DNA of 62,670 nt from Photobacterium pectinilyticum. Lineage in GTDB: Bacteria; Pseudomonadota; Gammaproteobacteria; Enterobacterales; Vibrionaceae. Both the position numbers and the translations under genes were made by a program. Under the pieces are notes generated by a model. The model searched no databases. It was not told the DNA's origin and saw only the letters and a list, made by a program, of their open reading frames with translations. Position 1 is the first letter of the stretch; each line of letters starts with the position of its first letter. The stretch spans positions 1 through 62,670 of the forward strand of contig NZ_JANEYT010000030.1 in assembly GCF_024357955.1 (NCBI RefSeq), given 5' to 3'. Below, piece by piece: positions 19,727 through 27,704 of this stretch.

Positions 19727-20386
19727 CTATTGAAAATCAACAATATGTGGATGGTGTTGATTGTGGTATTTCTCTCGTTTTACCATTTTTTTCAAGCCAA
19801 GTAAGGAGTTGTAAGGCTGAGAGACTGACACCATGTTGATTAACCACGCAGGCAGGTTACCCCCAGGGTTTGTCAGAACTTGATAGTGTACATGCGTTAC
19901 TGAGTCACTTACCGGTGTAAATATCCAGCGGCTTGTTAGGCTTTTTACTCTGACGACTCCGTCTTTTAGTGGTAAGTAGTCGGGGGTGCCTTCTTGCTGG
20001 ATAGTCACAACTAAAGTATCTGGATCTTGAGTGGTTTTATTTAATACGATGGCATCACGATCGGCAACGGGCCAGGGGGCTTTGCTATAAGTCACGGTGA
20101 TTGTTTCTGAATCACTGATTACTTTCTCGGTGTGCATTTCATCGACATTTTCAACCCACTCAATACCGGCATTGGTATCGTTAAATACGGCAATGATGGT
20201 ACTGAGGCTGGCATTGATTGTCGTTTGTGCCATAAACTCTTTGAAGTCGCTGCCTTCTATTGCCCGGTTATACACTTGTATATCCTTGCGGTCCCGAACA
20301 TTTTTCCATGGTTCCTGAGCGAAGGCTTGACTTGATACCCCTTGAAAACACATGAGGGTAACCAATGACATCAATATTTTTTTCAT
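19727..20386 (-). CDS. START-domain lipid-binding protein, secreted
   Basis: A 219-residue protein with a signal peptide (MKKILMSLVTLMCFQG through AQA-type cleavage near residue 24) and then a START-like domain: EPWKNVRDRKDIQVYNRAIE, DFKEFMAQTTI, APWPVADRDAIVLN, VTIQQEG and a C-terminal helix near NPGGNLPAWLIN. START folds bind hydrophobic ligands; here it would act in the periplasm. The start is the ATG at 20386, which overlaps the stop of the upstream glycosyltransferase as TAATG, so the two are translationally coupled. A longer frame would place residues before the signal peptide. The partnership with a membrane GT2 suggests handling of a glycolipid (inference). Confidence 0.85.
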   Translation of the reverse strand: MKKILMSLVTLMCFQGVSSQAFAQEPWKNVRDRKDIQVYNRAIEGSDFKEFMAQTTINASLSTIIAVFNDTNAGIEWVENVDEMHTEKVISDSETITVTYSKAPWPVADRDAIVLNKTTQDPDTLVVTIQQEGTPDYLPLKDGVVRVKSLTSRWIFTPVSDSVTHVHYQVLTNPGGNLPAWLINMVSVSQPYNSLLGLKKMVKREKYHNQHHPHIVDFQ

Positions 20387-21582
20387 TATTCTACCACTCG
20401 CCCTTTCCAAGAGATCGATTTCTGTTTTGATAGCCGGTAAGAGTTAATAACAAGCAAGCCCTGCAAAGTAATGCCGAAGGGTACGAAGATGGCATAAATG
20501 ATAGGAACAAAGAGCTGGGTTGCAAGTACGCCGTAAGTTATCAATAGAATCAACTGCATAAGTAAGTTGATTCCAACAACGAACAACGCTATTTGAGTCG
20601 GTTCACTATTATAAGATAGCCATGATAAAAGCAATAACAACGGGGTAGACCAGGCTATAAAAAAGGATTTACTCAATAGGGTAATAGCACTTGCGAAATT
20701 ATTGACTTCAACAATTCTATTCATATTTTTGGAAAAACCGTGCCAGATCTCTGCTGCACTGGTGTACATTCGCGTACTCATAAGATCATCTGCAAATGCC
20801 CAGAAGATATTAAATTTACGTTCTTTCATTGCTTTGGCAAAGGCAAGGTCTTCTGAAATCTCGGAAGCTACTACTGTGTGCCCTTCTACGGCTTTATATG
20901 CACTGGTTTTAAACAGCATTGCTTGCCCATTGGCAATCGCTTCTTCTTTATCAGGATCGTTTGACTCATGAAATTTCATAAAAGAGGCGATCGATAAAAA
21001 TAGCCCCGGTAAAAGGGTTTTCTCTGATGCCGATAACATGAGTTGGCGAGGGTTAAACGAGAGCAGATCGATCTCTTTGCTGAGCGTAAAGTCGATAATG
21101 CTTTTCAGCATCTTTTTATCTGACTGAGTATCAGCATCAATAAAGAATATATACTCGCCATTGGCTTGCAGAGCACCAGCCATGCAGGCATTGCTTTTAC
21201 CTATCCACCCTTTTGGCAGTGGGCGACCACTGATGCATTGCGCATTAAACTGGCTTTGCGACATCATCTGCTGAGCAACTTGGCGAGTTTGATCTTCAGA
21301 GAAATCATCGACAACAATGACTTCAAGCTTGTCTACTGGATAATCTTGCTCGAGGATGCTGCCGAGTGATATTTTAAGGTTATGCTCTTCATTACGCGCA
21401 GGGATCACGATGGTTACGCTCGGCCAATCATCGCGTGAATACTGTCCTCGCTTTATGTGCACCCGATGCTGGGCCAAAATGCCTAATTTTATTAGAAAAA
21501 CCAAAACCCCTATTATTGAGAGGATAGTTAAAGCGAGTAACACCATAAATGAAACCTGTTTTTGCAATGTAGTTATGACCAA
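20386..21582 (-). CDS. Membrane GT2 glycosyltransferase
   Basis: A 398-residue protein with one N-terminal membrane anchor (about residues 11-33), a cytoplasmic GT-A domain (VTIVIPARNEEHNLKISLGS, VIVVDDFSEDQTR, FFIDADTQSD, and the acceptor-site SEDLAFAKAM) and two or three C-terminal membrane segments. This layout resembles the CrtQ/HpnB-like group of glycosyltransferases that act on lipids. The nucleotide sugar and acceptor are unknown. It is the first gene of a two-gene operon with the START-domain protein and is divergent from the outer-membrane protein gene at 21929. Confidence 0.8.
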   Translation of the reverse strand: MVITTLQKQVSFMVLLALTILSIIGVLVFLIKLGILAQHRVHIKRGQYSRDDWPSVTIVIPARNEEHNLKISLGSILEQDYPVDKLEVIVVDDFSEDQTRQVAQQMMSQSQFNAQCISGRPLPKGWIGKSNACMAGALQANGEYIFFIDADTQSDKKMLKSIIDFTLSKEIDLLSFNPRQLMLSASEKTLLPGLFLSIASFMKFHESNDPDKEEAIANGQAMLFKTSAYKAVEGHTVVASEISEDLAFAKAMKERKFNIFWAFADDLMSTRMYTSAAEIWHGFSKNMNRIVEVNNFASAITLLSKSFFIAWSTPLLLLLSWLSYNSEPTQIALFVVGINLLMQLILLITYGVLATQLFVPIIYAIFVPFGITLQGLLVINSYRLSKQKSISWKGRVVE

Positions 21583-21928
21583 CGGTTTATAATATATTGT
21601 TAATGCTGAACTTCAATTGACTAGTGTTTAATTAATCTTAAATAAATGCCAACTTATTTGTGCATTGGGAAACTCATGCATTAGAGATATTTTCACTAAT
21701 ATGTCATATGTTACTGAAAATGAAATGTTATTTCTCGTAAGTAATCTGTGCATGTTTAATTGTGCGTGCAATTGGTTTTTTTACCCGAACAAACAAGAAA
21801 AAAAGTAAGGTAGCACTTCACAGGACTTAATCTAATGCGGTAATGGATAAAACAAATGTAATTGAATTTCGTTCAATTAAGTGCTGGTTAAGTATTTAAA
21901 TGTCATCATAACGCGCGAAGAAATGACC
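21583..21928. promoter_or_regulatory. Divergent promoter region between GT2 and barrel genes
   Basis: About 345 AT-rich bases separate two divergent genes and must hold both promoters. I see no strong operator-like palindrome and no other gene. Confidence 0.4.
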
Positions 21929-22864
21929 ATGGAAGGTATTGTTATTGTTAACAGAGATATAAATTTGAAAACACAAGCTTTACTGCTATTGAGCCTTTTT
22001 GTTGCACCGCAGACCTTTGGTCAGGATTCCTTTTTCCCTATATGGGGTGATGAAGCAGAGAAGCGAGGCTATACACTGCCAAAACCGTATGGCTTATCTT
22101 TGTCTTACATGGATATGAGCAATCCTATTACGGTTAATAGCATTAATTTAACAGGGCACCCAGTCTTGGATGCACTTGATGTTGATGCCAATCATGCTGA
22201 TTTTAAAGGCTCAAATATCACTTTACGTGGTGATGTGTGGGTTTTTCCATTTCTGAATGTTTACGGGATTCTAGGTTATACCCAAGGTACTAGTAAGGCG
22301 AAAATAAACTCAGTGAGCTGTGATCATGCCTCGGTTCCTGGCTTTGGAAATAAGGCACTATGTCGTTTGTTGGATGCTGCTGGTGGTGATTTGCCTGACA
22401 ACGCAATGTTTGAGCTGGATATGGACGGTGGAACCTATGGTGTTGGTACCACGATAGCGGGTGGCGTGGGAAGCTGGTTTGCTTTGGTTGATATGAATTA
22501 CACTTATACAAGTATTTCAGCGATTGATGGCAATATTAAAACATTTGTTGCAGCACCTCGTGTCGGCCACCGTTGGGAGTACGATGGTGGTCGTGAGCTC
22601 CGGGTATTTGTTGGTGCTATGTATCAAGATGTTCAGCAATATTTGTCTGGTGACCTAAAGAGTCTTGGTTTACCTCCGGCATTAGATAGTATTATCGACC
22701 AACTTGCCCCAGATGGTAAATTCGAAGTTAGCCAAAGTACTGATGATAAATGGAATGGTGTTGCTGGTTTTCAATATGCATTTAATCGTGACTGGGAAGT
22801 GCTCATGGAAGCAGGGTTCGGACCCAGAGAAACCCTGTTCTTTGCAGTAAGCCGCCGATTTTAA
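21929..22864 (+). CDS. Predicted outer-membrane beta-barrel protein
   Basis: About 311 residues with a signal peptide (LKTQALLLLSLFVAPQTFGQ) and alternating beta-strand patterns (NITLRGDVWVFPFLNVYGIL, FALVDMNYTYTSISAIDG, ELRVFVGAMYQDV, WEVLMEAGFGPRETLFFAVS). It ends in aromatic Phe (SRRF), the usual C-terminal signal for BAM insertion. Two cysteines (SCDHASVP and ALCRLL) may form a disulfide. I do not recognise the family. The start is chosen at ATG 21929, with GAAGAA six bases upstream; ATG 21923 and GTG 21881 are alternatives. It is divergent from the GT2/START operon. Confidence 0.7.
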   Translation: MEGIVIVNRDINLKTQALLLLSLFVAPQTFGQDSFFPIWGDEAEKRGYTLPKPYGLSLSYMDMSNPITVNSINLTGHPVLDALDVDANHADFKGSNITLRGDVWVFPFLNVYGILGYTQGTSKAKINSVSCDHASVPGFGNKALCRLLDAAGGDLPDNAMFELDMDGGTYGVGTTIAGGVGSWFALVDMNYTYTSISAIDGNIKTFVAAPRVGHRWEYDGGRELRVFVGAMYQDVQQYLSGDLKSLGLPPALDSIIDQLAPDGKFEVSQSTDDKWNGVAGFQYAFNRDWEVLMEAGFGPRETLFFAVSRRF

Positions 22865-22890
22865 TTAATAGTCATGGGCTTTAGGCAAAA

Positions 22891-22920
22891 AAAACGATGA
22901 GGTAAGCCTCATCGTTTTTT
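22891..22920. terminator. Bidirectional terminator
   Basis: A 12-base stem AAAACGATGAGG (22891-22902) with CCTCATCGTTTT (22907-22918), loop TAAG, and A/T runs on both sides. It lies between convergent genes and should serve both. Confidence 0.92.
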
Positions 22921-22938
22921 ATTCAGCGTATTTTACGA

Positions 22939-24588
22939 CTACTGGAATTCAGATTTACGCATACGGTTCAGTACAGCCATTACCTCGATAACTCGAGGTT
23001 TGGCGATATCACCGTAGTTTGGCATGGTGCGGAACCACTCGTCACTGGCAAGCATTTGAGCGAAAGCCTTGCTCGGTGCTTTCTCCCAACCTTTACCCTG
23101 AGCTATTTGGAACCACAGCCAGCCGATTGCATGCAACTGGCTTGAGTCGGCAACTTGTTCAAGTGCTTGAAGATCAATCTGCTCTCGGCCAAAACGCATA
23201 GACGTTTTATCTTTGACTTGAATACGGAATTTACCGTCTTCTAATTGTGCTTTTAGGCCCGCACGGTTTAGTTTCCGTGTGCGCGGGCGGGTGATTTCGG
23301 TGCTACCTTCAAGCTGACGGCGAGTCGGGTGAGAGGTAACTACTTCTTTCGCTTTTTCTGTTACATCGATCGCTTGGTAGTTGTGCATTTGGATCACTGT
23401 GTCTGCAACGTCCAAATAGTCACCAGAGCCACCCATAACAAGCAACACAGATACATCCAGTTGATCACGTAGCAGTGAAATACGGTCAACCAACGGCGTG
23501 ATAGGCTCATCATTTTTAGCGATCAAGGCTTGCATGCGCTCATCGCGGATCATGAAGTTTGATGCCGAGGTATCTTCATCGATTAGCAGGGCATTAGAGC
23601 CAGACTCAATGGATTCTTGCAACCATGACGCTTGTGATGTTGAACCAGATGCATTCTGGGTTGAGAACATGCTGGTGTCTTTACCCATCGGCAGGTTGCT
23701 GATGTATGGAGTAAGATCGACGTTATGTACACAGCGACCGTCTTCGGCGCGGATTTTGGACGCCGATTCTTCAGTAACGATATATTCACGACCATCACCC
23801 GGAACGTGATCGTAAACTGAGCTTTCGATTGCGTTTAGTAGGGTAGACTTACCGTGGAAACCACCACCTACAATCATGGTGATGCCCTTCGGAACACCCA
23901 TGCCGCGAATTTTTCCGCGATGTGGTGCTTCAAGCTCAATCGCAAGGTTTTCTGGGCTAACGAACGGAATGGCATCGGCTAACGGTGAGTCGCTGTTACC
24001 CGCCAAACGAGGAAGTACGCTGTCATCGGCAACAAAGGCCATCAAGCCTTTATCTGCTAGTTGTTTACGCAGAGCGACCTGATCTTCTACCGTTTCACAG
24101 TGACGCTTTAACTCATCCATCGGTAACTCACGTGCAATCGTGGCACGGCGAATGATCTTTGGCATGGTGAACGTCAGCAGGTTAGCTGCTTTTTTAGCAA
24201 TAATTGTGCGGCCGTCTGAAGGCAGGTTGACGCGAAAGCGCAACTCCAGTGCATCGTCATCAAAGACAACGGCGGTACGGTCTAGAACCGTTTGTCCCGG
24301 ACGGTCAATTTGAATATCATTAATTTGCTGTGCCAGCTCGGCAAATTGTCGAGCGATGAAATCACGTGCAGCGCGTTGGTAGTCAGGAGACTGTTCTTTT
24401 AACCACTCAAGGTCAGTCAGTGACCATTTGCGGCGCGCACGTACGCGAGAGGCTGGCGCAAATGGGTCCGATTGAGTGATATCAATGAAGAAATCGAAGT
24501 CAACGAAATGGTATTCACCGCGTAAGCTAGAGTAGCTGCGGTAGTTATGACGGTCAATTTTATGTAATTTTGCTTCGAGTAATTGCAT
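22939..24588 (-). CDS. ABC-class ATPase (COG3044 / ABC_ATPase family)
   Basis: A 549-residue predicted P-loop ATPase of the family Pfam calls ABC_ATPase. It has an N-terminal domain (residues 1 to about 220), Walker A VGGGFHGKSTLLNAIE, a Walker B-like ALLIDEDTSASNFM, and a C-terminal helical domain with WLWFQIAQGKGWE. There are no membrane segments, so it is not a transporter. A trypanosome relative (MRB1590) is reported as RNA-binding, so a nucleic-acid role is possible; the bacterial function is not settled. CGAGG precedes the ATG. It is a single gene with a shared terminator. Confidence 0.85.
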   Translation of the reverse strand: MQLLEAKLHKIDRHNYRSYSSLRGEYHFVDFDFFIDITQSDPFAPASRVRARRKWSLTDLEWLKEQSPDYQRAARDFIARQFAELAQQINDIQIDRPGQTVLDRTAVVFDDDALELRFRVNLPSDGRTIIAKKAANLLTFTMPKIIRRATIARELPMDELKRHCETVEDQVALRKQLADKGLMAFVADDSVLPRLAGNSDSPLADAIPFVSPENLAIELEAPHRGKIRGMGVPKGITMIVGGGFHGKSTLLNAIESSVYDHVPGDGREYIVTEESASKIRAEDGRCVHNVDLTPYISNLPMGKDTSMFSTQNASGSTSQASWLQESIESGSNALLIDEDTSASNFMIRDERMQALIAKNDEPITPLVDRISLLRDQLDVSVLLVMGGSGDYLDVADTVIQMHNYQAIDVTEKAKEVVTSHPTRRQLEGSTEITRPRTRKLNRAGLKAQLEDGKFRIQVKDKTSMRFGREQIDLQALEQVADSSQLHAIGWLWFQIAQGKGWEKAPSKAFAQMLASDEWFRTMPNYGDIAKPRVIEVMAVLNRMRKSEFQ

Positions 24589-24791
24589 GTCGCCTCGATA
24601 ACTTCGTTAGAATTTCAGGGGGCAGGATTCTACACTAAACGCCTTGAATAAGCATACAATCTTTACTGTTAACGGGATTTTTTCTTAAATAACCCTTCCG
24701 GTGAAAACGCGATCCTCTACCTTGGTCTAATTGAGCAATTTGTGTTAATGGCATTTAATCAGAGTGTAGATGATGAAAAAGGGAGTACACC

Positions 24792-25031
24792 ATGCTGCAG
24801 TTATCAATGACAGTTGCCGAATATCTACTAATTTTGGCAGGGTTAGCCATGGTCGCAAACGGAATTTTTATATATGGACGCCGAACAAGTGATTGGACCG
24901 GGGTCTTGAAGATGTTTTACAGCCGTATTGGTTTGTCAGTCGAAGAATTCAAATGGTACCGATTGGGTGTTGCTTCCTTGGTACTTGGCGTGATTGTTAG
25001 GATCGTAAATCTCACGCTTTGGCCAGCCTAG
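24792..25031 (+). CDS. Small membrane protein of unknown function
   Basis: A 79-residue protein with two hydrophobic segments (TVAEYLLILAGLAMVANGIF and LGVASLVLGVIVRIVNLTL) joined by a basic loop with YGRRTSDWTG. GGGAG lies seven bases before the ATG. I do not recognise a family. It stands alone, with its promoter presumably in the 200 bases shared with the divergent ATPase gene. It is probably inserted in the inner membrane. Confidence 0.65.
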   Translation: MLQLSMTVAEYLLILAGLAMVANGIFIYGRRTSDWTGVLKMFYSRIGLSVEEFKWYRLGVASLVLGVIVRIVNLTLWPA

Positions 25032-25088
25032 GGTTGTTGGAAACTGGCGAACAAACGCCCGCTATATAAGTGCTGTGGCTGGTTGATA

Positions 25089-26426
25089 TCATTTTCTAGG
25101 TTTAGGCAGGGTAATTGAAGCCCTTAATCCTCCCAACGGGCTTCGGCTTAGTATCAATTCACCGCGATAGCTATGAGCCAACTCGCTGACAATGTTTAAT
25201 CCGAGACCTGTGCCAGGTGTTGTCTCATCAAGCCTAACGCCTCGCTTTACAGCATTCTGGTAGGCATCATCGTCAATACCGGGCCCATCATCCTCTATTA
25301 CCAGTAAAACATTCTCAGTTGTTTGTTCCGGTTGGTGGACACGTATTAAGCTATTTGCCCATTTGTAGCTGTTCTCTATTACATTCCCTAAGATTTCATC
25401 GAGATCCCGCTTTTCAATCGCCACCAACAAATCACTGTCTAATTCGTTCACAAGCACAACACCACGGTCAGCATAGACTTTGTCCATCGCCATGGATATC
25501 GCATCAACTCGAGTGGAGGGAGCCGTTTTGGCTGACAAGATATTGCTCGTACCAGCCATTCTCGCTCGTCCTAAGTGATAGTCAATATGCTGTTGAAGTT
25601 GTTGCAAAGAGGGCTGTAGCCGCGATTGTTCCTGTTCATTGAGGTGGGCGATTTCATTATTGAGTACGGCAATCGGCGTCTTGAGAGCGTGCGATAGGTT
25701 ACCGGCATGGTTACGTGCCCGGTCAAGGAGCTCCTGATAGTGGAACAGCAGGGCATTGAGGTCGTCAACAACAGGGCGGATTTCGGCGGGATAGACCCCG
25801 CTAAGTTCTGATGTTTGCCCTTCACGTACATCTTTTAAATTTTGTTGTAAGTGGCGTAGCGGCCAGAGTGACCAGCTAACCTGTAGCCAGATTAAAAAGA
25901 GGATACCACCAGCCATAATCAGTAATATTAACCACAGACCGTTGGTAAGTTGGGTCAGCGTTTTCAGTAACCGCTCTTGGTTGATCGCCACAGTGAGCGT
26001 GACAGGATCATCAAGTTCGGGCAATAGGATATTCCGGTTGAGTACCAGTAGCGATTGCTTATCTGGGCCGACATATCCTGACTCTCTATTGCCTGAAATT
26101 CGAGTATCCCATAAAGAACGAGAACGCAGCTCTTTGTTATCAATATTAACACTCCAATATAACCCGCTATATGGCTGCTGGAATCGTGGGTTGGATAATG
26201 TGTTGGGAGGAAGTAAATTGCCATTATTGTCTACATCAATTTGGGCCGTTAGTTCATCCAGGTAGATATATAGTTGATGTTTCTCCTGGTCGACCAAATA
26301 GGTCTTGATGAATGATGGCATCAAATAACCCGCCGCAAGGGTTATAGCCAATAGCCAAACAGCCGCGGCAATGAGTAAGCGGCTGCGAAGGCTGGGTAGA
26401 GGTGTTTGTGGGGCTCTAATCGGCAT
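25089..26426 (-). CDS. Sensor histidine kinase (PhoQ/QseC-like)
   Basis: About 445 residues. TM1 is near residues 14-34 and TM2 near 162-184, flanking a periplasmic sensor of about 125 residues. A HAMP-like linker is followed by the H-box NLSHALKTPIAVLNNE, the N-box GNVIENSYKWANS, G1 DDGPGIDD and G2 GTGLGLNIVSELAH. It autophosphorylates and passes phosphate to the adjacent response regulator. The start is ATG 26426, overlapping the regulator by 11 bases; TTG 26441 is an alternative. It is the last gene of a PepSY-regulator-kinase operon. The arrangement resembles vibrio CarRS, which controls lipid A modification, but identity is not proven. Confidence 0.88.
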   Translation of the reverse strand: MPIRAPQTPLPSLRSRLLIAAAVWLLAITLAAGYLMPSFIKTYLVDQEKHQLYIYLDELTAQIDVDNNGNLLPPNTLSNPRFQQPYSGLYWSVNIDNKELRSRSLWDTRISGNRESGYVGPDKQSLLVLNRNILLPELDDPVTLTVAINQERLLKTLTQLTNGLWLILLIMAGGILFLIWLQVSWSLWPLRHLQQNLKDVREGQTSELSGVYPAEIRPVVDDLNALLFHYQELLDRARNHAGNLSHALKTPIAVLNNEIAHLNEQEQSRLQPSLQQLQQHIDYHLGRARMAGTSNILSAKTAPSTRVDAISMAMDKVYADRGVVLVNELDSDLLVAIEKRDLDEILGNVIENSYKWANSLIRVHQPEQTTENVLLVIEDDGPGIDDDAYQNAVKRGVRLDETTPGTGLGLNIVSELAHSYRGELILSRSPLGGLRASITLPKPRK

Positions 26427-27075
26427 TGATACGATATCCAAGCCCTCTGACCGTTTTTATCACATCACCGCCGATTTTTCGGCGAATGCGACCAATGAAC
26501 ACTTCTATGGTGTTAGAGTCGCGGTCAAAATCTTGCTTATATATGTGTTCAACAAGCTCTGTGCGTGAAATGACTTTATCGGCATTGTGCATCATGTAGG
26601 AAAGCACTTTAAATTCGAGAGCGGTAAGGTCGATACTCTCACTGTTGTGCATGACTTTAGAGGTACGGGTATCGAGACTTAGCCCTCCAATTTGAATGAT
26701 CGGCGAGGCATTACCAGTTGAGCGGCGTACTTGTGCTCGCAAACGGGCAACAAGCTCAATCATCTGGAATGGCTTTGTTAGGTAGTCGTCAGCGCCAGCA
26801 TTGAGGCCGTCAACACGCTGTGTGAGTTCATTACGAGCACTAAGGATAATTACCGGACAAGTGACGTTTTCATCTCGGATACCTCTTAGCACGGTCAGGC
26901 CATCCAATTTGGGTAAGCCCAAATCGAGGATAATTCCGTCCCAAGGTTCTGAAGTGGCACGGTACAAGGCATCAATACCATCAGAGGCGAGTTCGGCTAC
27001 CCAACCACTTTGCTCTAAACCTTCAACAATCTGTTCACCCAAGGCCTGTTCATCTTCAACGACAAGTATTTTCAT
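26416..27075 (-). CDS. OmpR/PhoB-family response regulator
   Basis: A 219-residue regulator. The receiver domain has acidic residues ED8-9, phosphoacceptor D51 in GIILDLGLPKLDG, and the K of LTKPFQ. The C-terminal winged helix ends SNTIEVFIGRIRRKIGGDVI, then KTVRGLGYRI. It belongs to the QseB/PmrA/CarR type. Its ATG overlaps the PepSY stop (ATGA), and its end overlaps the kinase start. It probably controls envelope genes and its own operon; no operator could be defined by eye. Confidence 0.9.
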   Translation of the reverse strand: MKILVVEDEQALGEQIVEGLEQSGWVAELASDGIDALYRATSEPWDGIILDLGLPKLDGLTVLRGIRDENVTCPVIILSARNELTQRVDGLNAGADDYLTKPFQMIELVARLRAQVRRSTGNASPIIQIGGLSLDTRTSKVMHNSESIDLTALEFKVLSYMMHNADKVISRTELVEHIYKQDFDRDSNTIEVFIGRIRRKIGGDVIKTVRGLGYRINAD

Positions 27076-27413
27076 TGGTCTACCTTGATTATGTTTTCAA
27101 GACCCCTGCCTTTTATTTCAAGAATTGTCAGGGTTTGAGCGTCATATTCCACCCTGACAATATTATTGTTGGGGCCGATAAGTTTTAACTCATAGATCCA
27201 AATGTCGTCATCTTCTTCCAACTCGACGCGAATAATGCGGCCATGGAGTTGTTCGTTTACCTTAGATTGTAAAGATGAGAACGGCTGTACCAGTCCTTGT
27301 TGAACAGCTCGCATGACATCGTCATGGTCTTCATCAATCTCCAATTCAACGCTTGCCAGTGCAGAAGAGGTTAAAAAGAGCAGCGACAGGATGTATTTGT
27401 TTTTTCTATTCAT
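27072..27413 (-). CDS. PepSY-domain periplasmic protein
   Basis: A 113-residue protein with a signal peptide (MNRKNKYILSLLFLTSSALA) and one PepSY domain (DDVMRAVQQGLVQPFSSLQS, then IIRVELEEDDDIWIYELKLI and VEYDAQTLTILEIKGRG). Small PepSY proteins are often encoded beside QseB/PmrA-type two-component systems and may modulate the sensor or a protease. It is translationally coupled to the response regulator by a 4-base overlap. A possible 25-residue membrane peptide is encoded 75 bases upstream in the same direction. Confidence 0.85.
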   Translation of the reverse strand: MNRKNKYILSLLFLTSSALASVELEIDEDHDDVMRAVQQGLVQPFSSLQSKVNEQLHGRIIRVELEEDDDIWIYELKLIGPNNNIVRVEYDAQTLTILEIKGRGLENIIKVDQ

Positions 27414-27488
27414 ACATTAAATTGTAAACGATTGTACGTGAACCGAAAATGAATATATCCAGTCACTTGAATTTATAGCTAATTGATT

Positions 27489-27566
27489 TTACACCATATC
27501 AAGAGTTATCAGCAGAATGATAAGTGCTAGGTGAATAACGGACGATGTAAATTGTTTAATAAACAT
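27489..27566 (-). CDS. Possible 25-residue membrane peptide
   Basis: ATG at 27566-27564 opens a 25-codon frame, MFIKQFTSSVIHLALIILLI then TLDMV, ending at TAA 27491-27489. AAGGGG sits five bases upstream of the ATG, one of the strongest ribosome binding sites in the window. The peptide is a single hydrophobic helix with a short N-terminal basic/polar part, a layout common to small membrane regulators. It is in the same orientation as the PepSY-regulator-kinase operon, whose first gene starts 75 bases downstream. Expression is not proven, and hydrophobic frames arise by chance in AT-rich DNA, but the ribosome site makes this one credible. Confidence 0.5.
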   Translation of the reverse strand: MFIKQFTSSVIHLALIILLITLDMV

Positions 27567-27704
27567 AAATTCCCCTTAAGGGTTTTAGTGCATATGTCGT
27601 TGATTATATTGGTATGAAAATGATTTTTTTGGCGATAGATCATGAATTTTATTCGTGCCACACATTATAATCCCCCCCATTTTGTTTCGAGATAAAGGGA
27701 AGTT

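Noticed and set aside
27613..27640. Sigma-28 promoter before the chemoreceptor gene
   Set aside because: GGCGATAG resembles the -10 element, but no TAAA box lies at the required distance.
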